This document shows, piece after piece, positions 24,473 through 32,017 of a DNA stretch of 33,400 nt (positions are counted from its first letter, which is position 1; each line of letters opens with the position of its first letter). Origin of the DNA: Methanoregula sp. UBA471. Lineage in GTDB: Archaea > Halobacteriota > Methanomicrobia > Methanomicrobiales > Methanospirillaceae. The notes under the pieces were generated by a model. The model was not told where the DNA came from, ran no database searches, and saw only the letters and a program-made list of their open reading frames with translations. A program made the position numbers and the translations under genes. Location of the stretch: positions 9,609-43,008 of the forward strand of contig DADT01000024.1 in assembly GCA_002495065.1 (NCBI GenBank), in the 5' to 3' direction.

Positions 24473-27400
24473 TTATCCGAATCCGGAAACCGTAATGGCA
24501 GCAGAAGGTGTTGTTGCTGCAGTAATTGCAAAGTAATTATTGCTCGTGTCCGTGATCGCAGAATTGGTGGTGCTGGTAATCCGGATCCGGTAGTCGGTGC
24601 CCGTTGCAAGCGTGGAGGGAATAGTCCAGCTGGTAAATGTCCCGTCATTGGGAGTGCTTGCTGAAATTGTCTGGCTTACCACGCCTGCCTTCATCAACTC
24701 AACCTTTACGTAAGATCCCACGCTTCCGGAAGATGTCCACTTGATCGTAGGGGTAGTCCCTCTCGCCCACTTTTCCCCGCCATTCGGTGAAGAAACCGTA
24801 ATGGCAGCGGCAGATGGTGTTGTTGTTGTAGTAATGGTAAAGTAATTATTGCTCGTGTCCGTGATCGCAGAATTGGTGGTGCTGGTAATCCGGATCCGGT
24901 AGTCAGTGCCCGTTGCAAGAGTGGAGGGAATGGTCCAGCTGGTAAACGTCCCGTCATTGGGAGTGCTGGCAGATATCGTCTGGCTTACCACGCCTGCCTT
25001 CATCAACTCAACCTTTACCTGGGATCCCACGCTTCCGGACGAGGACCATTTCATCGTCGGGGTAGTCCCCTTCACCAGCTTCTCTCCGCCATTCGGTGCG
25101 GAAACCGTAATGGAAGCAGCAGAAGGTGTTGTTGCTGCAGTAATGGTAAAGTAATTATTGCTTGTGTCCGTGATCGCAGAATTGGTGGTGCTGGTAATCC
25201 GGATTCTGTAGTCAGTGCCCGTTGCAAGAGTGGAGGGAATAGTCCAGCTGGTAAACGTCCCGTCATTGGGAGTGCTGGCAGATATCGTCTGGCTTACCAC
25301 GCCTGCCTTCATCAACTCAACCTTTACCGAGGATCCCACACTCCCTGACGAGGACCATTTCATCGTCGGGGTAGTCCCCTTCACCAGCTTCTCTCCGCCA
25401 TTCGGCGTGGTAACGGTAAGAGCAGCAGGAGAGGGTGCAGCAGTAATTGCAAAGTAATTATTGCTCGTGTCCGTGATCGCAGAATTGGTGGTGCTGGTAA
25501 TCCGGATCCGGTAGTCAGTGCCCGTTGCAAGAGTGGAGGGAATAGTCCAGCTGGTAAACGTCCCGTCATTGGGAGTGCTGGCAGATATCGTCTGGCTTAC
25601 CACGCCTGCCTTCATCAACTCAACCTTTACCGAGGATCCTGCATTTCCGGATGATGACCATCTGATGGTCGGGGTGTTGCCCCTATACCATGATTCCCCG
25701 CCATTTGGTGCTGTGACCGTGACTGAAGCTTCAGATACCGGGGTTAGTGTCCGGGTAGGGGTCGGAGTAGGAGTTGGTGTGGGTGTTGGTGCGGATATTG
25801 AAGAAAGAAGGATCTGACTGATTACCTTCTTTCGTATCGAGGTCATATTCTCGTTATTGGATAACCCTGCAGAAACGATCGTCTTGGCCGAAGCACTCCC
25901 CCCGTCTTTTTTGATTAACGAGGCCACATAGCGGGTATCATCGACCCCTTCACGGAACCCTTCCCACTGGATCGTATCAATGACCCCGTTGCTTGTCGGA
26001 TAGGCAAATACGTGATCGCGGTAATGGGTTTCCAGGCTGTCGAAGTCATTCCAGATATCATCGTATCTGTGTTGGTACGAAAAGGGCATCGTTCCGTCAT
26101 ACCCTGCGTTCCATAATGTCATCCCATAATTTTTGCGGTAAATCTCCGGGTTTTCAATCCCTGCCTGCGGGTCGCCGTAGCTATAGATCCGTTTCCCGTA
26201 ACTATGCCACCGCGCGACCTGGCTTGTGTCGGGAGATCCCCCCAGCACGACGAGGTCCAGGAGATCGGGAACAAGGTCGATGAGATCTTTATCCCCGCCT
26301 ACATACATTTTACCGCCATTGTTATGGACGGTCTGCCACGCCGTTCTCTGTGCGGTCACTTCGCTGCCCATGGCTTCATCGATTCCATAAAAGAATGTAC
26401 TCGTATATCCATGGGATTCGGTAAGGTTTCTCATTGTTTTCACAATTTTTGCGACATCTGCAAGACCAGCCGTATCTGTTGGATTTCCAATTTCAGTATT
26501 TGCAGAGTTGCCTAATGTATAGATTTTATCTTTTGGAAACCCAATCCTGTCCCGTAACGTCAATGACTGGTCAAGAAATTCGTAAGTATGCCAGTAGAGT
26601 GTCGGGTAGAGTATCCCATGGTCCTTCAGATCCTGTAATTCAATGAGCATATTGGCGCTGGTTTTATCCGAATCTTCTATCCCGGCAAAGTAGGGATTCA
26701 GGTCACCCTGATAGTACAGGGCATACTCGATCGGAGCTGGTTCAAGAGTAAAGGGCAGTACCGTAACAATCAGGTTCATGGTAACCGGGGTTTCAGATGG
26801 AATGTTTATGGTGATAGTTCCGGAATATTTCCCGGCCGGGGTAGTGCCCGGAACATGGACGGTTACCCAGACCTGTTTGTTCTCGTTTGCCTTAAGCGAA
26901 AACGGTTGCAGGGTAGTTGCATCGCGTACCTGGGCAGTCTGAGGAATCCCCGCCGTCGAAGAACTGATATCAATATACTGCTGGACGCCATTTATGGTCA
27001 CCTTGAGGTAATTTTTCTTCGTTCCATAATCCACCTTAACGAGGCTGTCGTCCTTGAGGAGGAGTTCGGGAGTGAGATAATAGCCCGCTGTTTTAAGATA
27101 GACCGTATCGGAGGCTGCCTGATACCATACCTTTACAAGCCGGACATCCAGTGCCGATGACGGGATAGTGTTTCCCTGAGCATCAGACAGCGCAGACACG
27201 CCGATAGTTATTCCCGACAGATCTTTTCGGGCATTGAGCACAAAGGAGGCAGGTTCAAATTCGTTCCGGCACGCCGTCACTGATAAAGTATTGCCCGGAG
27301 CTGCAGGAATTTCGTAATTTAAGGGAAGAACCTTTACTGATGTTATCGGTTCCCAGGGAAATGGTATTATTGACTGTCCGGGATGGTTCTGGATGTATTC

Positions 27401-27496
27401 GTTTTTCAATGTCGAATAATTCACTGCCGCCTGAGCAGCTGGCACAGCTAAAAAAACAATTGCTAGAGCCAGGATAAAAACTGACAGTCTTTTCAT
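24473..27496 (-). CDS. Secreted DUF4091/GH123-like protein with four Ig-like repeats
   Basis: A product of 1007 residues. It has a signal peptide (about 1-23), then a strand-rich N-terminal domain (about 50-245) and a TIM-barrel-like DUF4091 region (about 250-555). The latter includes FFYGIDEA, with an Asp-Glu pair in the place of the GH123-type catalytic residues, and IQWEGFREGVDDTRYVASL, a DUF4091 hallmark. A (PT)n linker follows (about 570-585), then four repeats of about 100 residues, each beginning like VTVTAPNGGESW..GTTPTIRWSSSG and ending NNYFAITAA; they resemble Ser-Thr-rich Kre9/KNH-type Ig-like domains. It is probably an extracellular glycan-binding or glycan-cleaving protein; the substrate is unknown. 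The C-terminus ends abruptly in ITVSGFG*, five residues into what would be a fifth repeat. No membrane anchor is left. Confidence 0.85.
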   Translation of the reverse strand: MKRLSVFILALAIVFLAVPAAQAAVNYSTLKNEYIQNHPGQSIIPFPWEPITSVKVLPLNYEIPAAPGNTLSVTACRNEFEPASFVLNARKDLSGITIGVSALSDAQGNTIPSSALDVRLVKVWYQAASDTVYLKTAGYYLTPELLLKDDSLVKVDYGTKKNYLKVTINGVQQYIDISSSTAGIPQTAQVRDATTLQPFSLKANENKQVWVTVHVPGTTPAGKYSGTITINIPSETPVTMNLIVTVLPFTLEPAPIEYALYYQGDLNPYFAGIEDSDKTSANMLIELQDLKDHGILYPTLYWHTYEFLDQSLTLRDRIGFPKDKIYTLGNSANTEIGNPTDTAGLADVAKIVKTMRNLTESHGYTSTFFYGIDEAMGSEVTAQRTAWQTVHNNGGKMYVGGDKDLIDLVPDLLDLVVLGGSPDTSQVARWHSYGKRIYSYGDPQAGIENPEIYRKNYGMTLWNAGYDGTMPFSYQHRYDDIWNDFDSLETHYRDHVFAYPTSNGVIDTIQWEGFREGVDDTRYVASLIKKDGGSASAKTIVSAGLSNNENMTSIRKKVISQILLSSISAPTPTPTPTPTPTRTLTPVSEASVTVTAPNGGESWYRGNTPTIRWSSSGNAGSSVKVELMKAGVVSQTISASTPNDGTFTSWTIPSTLATGTDYRIRITSTTNSAITDTSNNYFAITAAPSPAALTVTTPNGGEKLVKGTTPTMKWSSSGSVGSSVKVELMKAGVVSQTISASTPNDGTFTSWTIPSTLATGTDYRIRITSTTNSAITDTSNNYFTITAATTPSAASITVSAPNGGEKLVKGTTPTMKWSSSGSVGSQVKVELMKAGVVSQTISASTPNDGTFTSWTIPSTLATGTDYRIRITSTTNSAITDTSNNYFTITTTTTPSAAAITVSSPNGGEKWARGTTPTIKWTSSGSVGSYVKVELMKAGVVSQTISASTPNDGTFTSWTIPSTLATGTDYRIRITSTTNSAITDTSNNYFAITAATTPSAAITVSGFG
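24500..25720 (-). repeat. Tandem repeat array, about four units of 303-309 bases
   Basis: The block GTAATTATTGCT recurs at about 24533, 24842, 25151 and 25453, and CGTCATTGGGAGTGCT recurs in the same register. Units are nearly identical at the DNA level, including third positions, across most of their length, so they have been recently duplicated or homogenised. The array encodes the C-terminal Ig-like domains. Confidence 0.88.
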
Positions 27497-27577
27497 AGGA
27501 TTTAAAGATTAACTGACACCCCTATTAAATTCAAATACCTCTCAAAGTTTGAGGATGTAACAAATGAATTACATTAT

Positions 27578-27594
27578 TGTATTGAAACAATACA
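27578..27594. promoter_or_regulatory. 17-nt palindrome upstream of the secreted-protein gene
   Basis: TGTATTGAAACAATACA is a perfect inverted repeat with a 3-base centre, about 80 bases upstream of the start codon. It could be an operator for this gene. No known regulator consensus was recognised. Confidence 0.35.
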
Positions 27595-27740
27595 GGATAG
27601 TACTGTAAGGATCGATCAGTCTCCTTTTATTAAGTTTGTATTGCCAGAGCTCCTGAGACGTGATCCCTGATTGAAACATTTGCGAAAGATTTTACGAAAA
27701 ATCGGCTCTTTTGAAACCCTAAAATTTCAACAATTTGCGA

Positions 27741-28256
27741 ATTATCGGAGGGGACAGTGCCTGTCCCCCCGAACCGCCCCTGTGCTTTGTGATAGTGTTG
27801 TATTACCTTCTCTGGAATTATCGCCCCGGAGGGGATGCCACACCGGCGGGGCGGAGGCATGAGGTGCCGGAGCCCAAAAAGAGCGTTGAGAAAAATATTG
27901 TGAGGATTTCCCATGAAAACACTCACGATGCCCGCGGCCACAGGCACACAGAATGGAAATTGAATACCTTCGTGGGGTGAGCCGATAAGTCACCTATTTC
28001 CATATTAATTAAATTAAACAGATGTGAGTTATGGAATGGTTATTCTTCATAATTATTTGCGATGAACCCCGCCGCCCCCGACGGGGCGCCCCCGCGGCGG
28101 ATCAGTTTCTAAAATGTATACCTGTAAACACCGCACTGTCCCGCCGTGCCTCGGAGAGGCCCTGAGGCGGGGAGCCCTCATAGAATCATATGGTTTAATG
28201 ATTTTCATCGTTCGGGTGCGAACCCCAGGTTCATGCACGTTTCAACAGAGCCGAAA
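27741..28256 (+). repeat. Fullest copy of the dispersed modular repeat (A-B-C-D)
   Basis: Module A is 27741-27906, starting with the perfect hairpin GGGGACA-GTGCC-TGTCCCC. Module B is about 27910-28012, with CACGATGCCCGCGGCCACAG and ending TTTCCATATTAATT. Module C is about 28019-28070, ATTCTTCATAATTATTTGCG. Module D is about 28068-28256, with a GC-rich palindrome (CGCCCC-CGAC-GGGGCG), a nested GCCTC/GAGGC hairpin inside CCCCGCC/GGCGGGG, and the CAACAGAGCC edge. Parts of all modules recur at 2.7-3.15 kb and 7.7-8.7 kb. No ORF is shared among copies. Confidence 0.8.
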
Positions 28257-28531
28257 AATCAGGAGATAATATAACACTTCATCCATTTTTTTAATAAAAG
28301 AACATGGAACATGAACAGGGTTTTGGAAATACAAGAACTACTATTGGTTTTCTTCATGTTAAAAAATAAAGGCCTCCCTTTTTCCGACAGACCTCCAGAA
28401 CAGGATCCATCACATAAAAAAAGGATTTAAAAAAATTATCGGTCCTATCTTTGATTTCAACACAGGTATACAATTTTTTTGAAACGTCATCGCCAGCAAA
28501 AAAATTCAGCGGCTGATTGTTCTCTTTATCA
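28257..28531. other. Intergenic region between the repeat and guaB
   Basis: AT-rich, with several T- and A-runs on both strands that could terminate guaB transcripts (for example TTTTTTT at about 28470). A 69-codon minus-strand ORF (28354-28563) overlaps the guaB end; it is not supported by a ribosome-binding site or motif. Confidence 0.4.
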
Positions 28532-30001
28532 TTATTCGAACAACCGGTAATTCGGTGCTTCATCCGTGATCAGGATGTTGTGGGGATGGCTCTCGGTCAT
28601 CCCTGCATTGGTGATCCGGACGAACCGTGCGTTCCTGTGCATTTCGGTAATCGTCTTTGATCCGGTGTATCCCATTGCCGATTTAAGCCCGCCTATGAGC
28701 TGGTACATCACTTCCCCGACATGACCAACATACGGGGTGACACCTTCGACGCCTTCTGGCACGAACTTGGTGCTGCCGATATCCTTCTTCTGGAAATACC
28801 GGTCGCTCGACTGCCCGGTGCTCATTACCCCGAGGGATCCCATCCCCCGGTATTGTTTATAGCGCCGCCCTTTGATGGTGATTACTTTACCGGGAGCTTC
28901 ATCCGTCCCGGCAAACATGCTGCCCATCATGACGGTATCGGCTCCGGCAGCGATCGCCTTTGCCACGTCACCGCTGTAGCGCACACCGCCATCGGCGATT
29001 ATCGGTATACCTGCATTGCGGGCAATGTCTGCAACCTGTGCAATTGCCGTGATCTGGGGAACGCCGGTACCGGCAACGATACGCGTCGTACAGATCGAAC
29101 CAGGGCCAATGCCGACTTTAATCCCGTCGACACCCGCACCGACAAGGGCTTCTGCTCCTGCACTGGTGGCGATGTTGCCGGCGATAATTTCCGCTTTCAT
29201 GCTGCCTTTGATATCCTTTACCGCCTGTACAACCTTCATATTATGCCCATGGGCACAGTCCACGACAAGCGCATCCACGCTGTTGCTGTCAAGCAGTTCT
29301 GCACGTGAAAAATCGAATGGTCCGACTGCTGCAGCTACCCGGAGGTTGCCTTTCTTGTCACGGGTCGCGAGAGGGTACTGGCGTTTTTCCAGGATGTCCT
29401 GCATGGTAATTATCCCAATGAGCTTTCCCTTGCAGTTTACGACCGGGAGCCTCTCGACCTTGTTCGTATACATTATTTCGAGTGCTTTTTCTGCGGTGAT
29501 TTCCTCGTCAGCGACAATGGGTTTTTTTGTCATGATTGAGGTGATCTTTTCATCACCGCGTTTGGAAACGATAGCCCTGACATCACGCCGGCTGACAATC
29601 CCGATAATCTTCCCTTTATCTACGACAGGGACCCCCCCGATACTGTACTGGTGCATCAGGCGTTCCGCATCCGAGACCGTTGCAGTATCCTCAACAAAGA
29701 GCACATCACGTTCAATCAGTTCTTCTGCCTGTTTGACAAAAACGACCTCCTGAAGCTCGTGTTCAGGCGTCATATTCCGGTGAATAACCCCGATACCGCC
29801 TTCACGCGCAAGTGCAATCGCCATAGGGGCTTCGGTAACCGTGTCCATTGCAGCGGACACCAGCGGGATGTTCAGATGTATTTTTTTCGTAAACTTCGAG
29901 CGTGTATCCGCTTCGGCAGGTTCAAGCCAGGATTCGCGGGGTTCGAGCAGTACATCATCAAAGGTTAAGGAAAGTGGCACTTCCAGTTTTTCGACGAACA
30001 T
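28532..30001 (-). CDS. guaB: Inosine-5'-monophosphate dehydrogenase
   Basis: A product of 489 residues, full length. It oxidises IMP to XMP with NAD+, the committed step to GMP. The TIM barrel begins TFDDVLLEP and PLVSAAMDTVTE; two CBS domains are inserted at about 95-210 (each with a GGVPVVD/ERLPVVN-type strand). The catalytic Cys304 lies in GPGSICTTR, followed by IADGGVRYSGD, the IMP-binding GSMFAG and the flap region KQYRGMGSLGVM. The start is 3 bases from the mfnB stop, so the two genes form one transcription unit read from the promoter before mfnB. The barrel reads VVDCAHGHN where many homologues have VVDTAHGHS. Confidence 0.96.
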   Translation of the reverse strand: MFVEKLEVPLSLTFDDVLLEPRESWLEPAEADTRSKFTKKIHLNIPLVSAAMDTVTEAPMAIALAREGGIGVIHRNMTPEHELQEVVFVKQAEELIERDVLFVEDTATVSDAERLMHQYSIGGVPVVDKGKIIGIVSRRDVRAIVSKRGDEKITSIMTKKPIVADEEITAEKALEIMYTNKVERLPVVNCKGKLIGIITMQDILEKRQYPLATRDKKGNLRVAAAVGPFDFSRAELLDSNSVDALVVDCAHGHNMKVVQAVKDIKGSMKAEIIAGNIATSAGAEALVGAGVDGIKVGIGPGSICTTRIVAGTGVPQITAIAQVADIARNAGIPIIADGGVRYSGDVAKAIAAGADTVMMGSMFAGTDEAPGKVITIKGRRYKQYRGMGSLGVMSTGQSSDRYFQKKDIGSTKFVPEGVEGVTPYVGHVGEVMYQLIGGLKSAMGYTGSKTITEMHRNARFVRITNAGMTESHPHNILITDEAPNYRLFE

Positions 30002-30004
30002 ATA

Positions 30005-30691
30005 TCACCTGATCATGGCAAGTGCGGCTTGTATAAGGTCTTCCCGGACGGTCGCATTCCTGTCACCGCCGCAGACCATCCCCCGCACACCGATAATATC
30101 CGGATTGATCCTTTTCAGGGCATCAATATCTTCAAATCTGAACGCACCGGCGAGCGCCGTCCCGAGCCCGAGTTCTTCGTTCGTGTTTGTGAATGTACGC
30201 AGCGTTTCTTCATCCATGAATGCAAAGGTGCTCTGACGGTCCTTGATGCCGGTATCGACCATGGCAAAATCAGCCCCGCACTCGGCAGCGATGGGTGCCA
30301 TATCGAAAGGAGAGATGGAATGCATACGCTGGTAATCCGAATACGCAGCTATCACGACAAATTTCTCGGGAAACTCTTCCTTTACAGCCCTGACAACGGC
30401 ACTGATGACATCCCGTGCTTTTTCCTGTCCTTCGAAGGCAAGTCCGATTTTTATGAAATCAGCGCCTGCACAGGCAGCGCCATAGGCAGCAAGTGCAGCT
30501 CCCCCCGGCTTGTAATCAAAGTCGCCGATCGCTGCACTCAGGGGTTTTGCGACAAGTGTTTTGATTTCGCGTATCACCCAGGGAAAGTTGGCGCCCAGTG
30601 AGCCTTCTGAAGGTTTTTTAACATCAATGATGTCAGCTGCAACGGAATGTTTTGCTTCCTCAATAGTACTCGGGCTGACCAACAATTGCAT
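30005..30691 (-). CDS. mfnB: (5-Formylfuran-3-yl)methyl phosphate synthase
   Basis: A product of 228 residues, matching the DUF556/MfnB family. It makes the furan precursor of methanofuran from two molecules of glyceraldehyde-3-phosphate, the first committed step for this methanogenic cofactor. The diagnostic N-terminal motif is IIDVKKPSEGSLGANFPWVI with Lys25, corresponding to the Schiff-base Lys of the family; Lys81 in ADFIKIGL corresponds to the second functional Lys. The residue mapping is my alignment by eye. Downstream guaB follows after 3 bases. It is divergent from the hisA-like gene with only about 43 bases between the two start codons. Confidence 0.94.
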   Translation of the reverse strand: MQLLVSPSTIEEAKHSVAADIIDVKKPSEGSLGANFPWVIREIKTLVAKPLSAAIGDFDYKPGGAALAAYGAACAGADFIKIGLAFEGQEKARDVISAVVRAVKEEFPEKFVVIAAYSDYQRMHSISPFDMAPIAAECGADFAMVDTGIKDRQSTFAFMDEETLRTFTNTNEELGLGTALAGAFRFEDIDALKRINPDIIGVRGMVCGGDRNATVREDLIQAALAMIR

Positions 30692-30734
30692 AAAGTTTAA
30701 TGATCTTTTATCCTAATAGTGATTGCGTTCGCCT
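30692..30734. promoter_or_regulatory. Shared divergent promoter of mfnB-guaB and the hisA-like gene
   Basis: Only 43 bases separate the start codons. On the minus strand GGATAAAAG is about 20-25 bases before the mfnB ATG. On the plus strand CTTTTATCC, in the same place, is about 22-30 bases before the other ATG. The same A/T box may thus serve as TATA in both directions, giving leaderless or nearly leaderless mRNAs. Confidence 0.45.
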
Positions 30735-31406
30735 ATGAAACTAATTCTTGCAATGGATTTGCGGCAAAATCTGGTCGTTCACGGCAAATCCGGGCAACGT
30801 GAGACCTACAAACCTCTGGATTGGGGGTGTTCTCCGACGGCAGAACCCATTGGTTTCGTACAGTCAATCAGGCCGGAATATCTCTATATTGCCGATCTCG
30901 ATCGGATCGGGGGGACCGGGTCCCATGATGCCATCATTCAGAAGTGCGCAAAGAACGTCAGGTGGTGTTATGTCGACCGCGGGTGTCAGTCTCCTTCTGA
31001 TGTGCTGACAGGTGAGAATATCGTGAATATTGTGGGAACTGAGACCGGGGGCAGCGACCTGTCACGGTATCATGGGGGCTTTCTGAGCATTGATGTAAAA
31101 CAGGGGCTTGTCATACCCTCCGGAAAAGATCCGGTGGAGGTGCTAGCCTCTGCGCAGCACTGGGATTTTGAGGGGTGTATTCTGCTTGACGTCAGCGCTG
31201 TCGGTACAGAAAAGGGTATTGACGGACAGGTGCTGGAAAAACTCCGCAGCGCATACGATGGAAAGCTCATGTACGGGGGAGGTGTTGCATCCTGTGCCGA
31301 TCTCGAAACGATCAGCGAATCAGGATTCGATGGCGCAATCATCAGCACTGCCCTGCACCGGGGAATCGTCCCGGTTGCATGGATCCGGAGGGGATGCTGT
31401 TGCTGA
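30735..31406 (+). CDS. HisA/HisF-related TIM-barrel protein
   Basis: A product of 223 residues from ATG 30735; the in-frame TTG 12 bases upstream is unlikely because it would enter the TATA region. It shows the HisA-like half-barrel pattern: LILAMDLRQNLVVHGKSGQR at the N-terminus (HisA: IPAIDLxxGxxV), then YLYIADLDRIGGTGSHDAII, the second-half strand ILLDVSAVGTEKGID and MYGGGVASCADLE. It is clearly a paralogue rather than standard HisA: it is shorter, and the loop regions differ. Similar genes are found in many methanogens with no proven role. Its divergence from mfnB could hint at cofactor biosynthesis, which remains inference. The end overlaps tmk by 13 bases. Confidence 0.8.
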   Translation: MKLILAMDLRQNLVVHGKSGQRETYKPLDWGCSPTAEPIGFVQSIRPEYLYIADLDRIGGTGSHDAIIQKCAKNVRWCYVDRGCQSPSDVLTGENIVNIVGTETGGSDLSRYHGGFLSIDVKQGLVIPSGKDPVEVLASAQHWDFEGCILLDVSAVGTEKGIDGQVLEKLRSAYDGKLMYGGGVASCADLETISESGFDGAIISTALHRGIVPVAWIRRGCCC

Positions 31407-32017
31407 TCACGCTGGAAGGCATTGACGGAAGCGGGAAGAGCACCCTGCACAGGGCGCTTCAGGAATCCCTTGCCGACCTTGATCCGGTCTTCACAAGGGA
31501 GCCCGGGGCTACCTGGATCGGGGAGTCCGTCAGGAGGGCGATAGCAGAACAGATGGACCCGATAACCGAAGCAGCACTCTTTGTTGCCGATCATGCAGCT
31601 CATCTTGAAAAAATTATCCGTCCCGCACTCGCCGACAACAGGCTGGTGATCTCCGACCGGTACAGCGACAGCCGGTACGCGTACCAGTCAGTCACGCTCG
31701 AAGGGGTGATACCGGATCCGGAGGGATGGCTGCGGGCCATGCACGATGCCTGGACGATCAGGCCCGACAGGACATTCCTCTTTGTCCTTCCCGTTGAAGA
31801 AGCTCTTTTTCGGCTCAAACCGCAGGACGAGCGGGAGCATTTCGAGAAACGGGAAGTACTTGAAAAAGTACAGAATAATTACCTGAAATTTGCCCGCGAA
31901 GATGCGTCCCGGTTCATACTGGTCGATGCAGTGAAAGAAAAAGATGAGATTGCCCTGTTCGTCGCCGACGCCATCAGGCAGATTTTACTATTGTCACAAT
32001 CACGTCGCCGACGGTAA
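31394..32017 (+). CDS. tmk: Thymidylate kinase
   Basis: A product of 207 residues. It phosphorylates dTMP to dTDP with ATP. It has the P-loop TLEGIDGSGKST, the DR motif VISDRYSDSRYAYQ and the substrate/LID region EALFRLKPQDEREHFEKREVLEKVQ. The start at 31394 (MLLLITLEGIDG) is favoured because GGAGGGG lies directly upstream and family members begin at this point; ATG 31379 would add five residues. It is coupled to the hisA-like gene by a 13-base overlap. The C-terminus (LLLSQSRRRR) is unusual, and its codons are read antisense to the end of valS. Confidence 0.93.
   Translation: MLLLITLEGIDGSGKSTLHRALQESLADLDPVFTREPGATWIGESVRRAIAEQMDPITEAALFVADHAAHLEKIIRPALADNRLVISDRYSDSRYAYQSVTLEGVIPDPEGWLRAMHDAWTIRPDRTFLFVLPVEEALFRLKPQDEREHFEKREVLEKVQNNYLKFAREDASRFILVDAVKEKDEIALFVADAIRQILLLSQSRRRR

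Noticed and set aside
24500..25720. Possible CRISPR array because of the regular repeats
   Set aside because: The period is about 300 bases, and the units are protein-coding Ig-like domains in one frame; there are no short repeats with unique spacers.
28354..28563. Minus-strand ORF of 69 codons overlapping the guaB end
   Set aside because: It lacks a ribosome-binding site, overlaps the guaB C-terminus in another frame, and shows no motif I can support.
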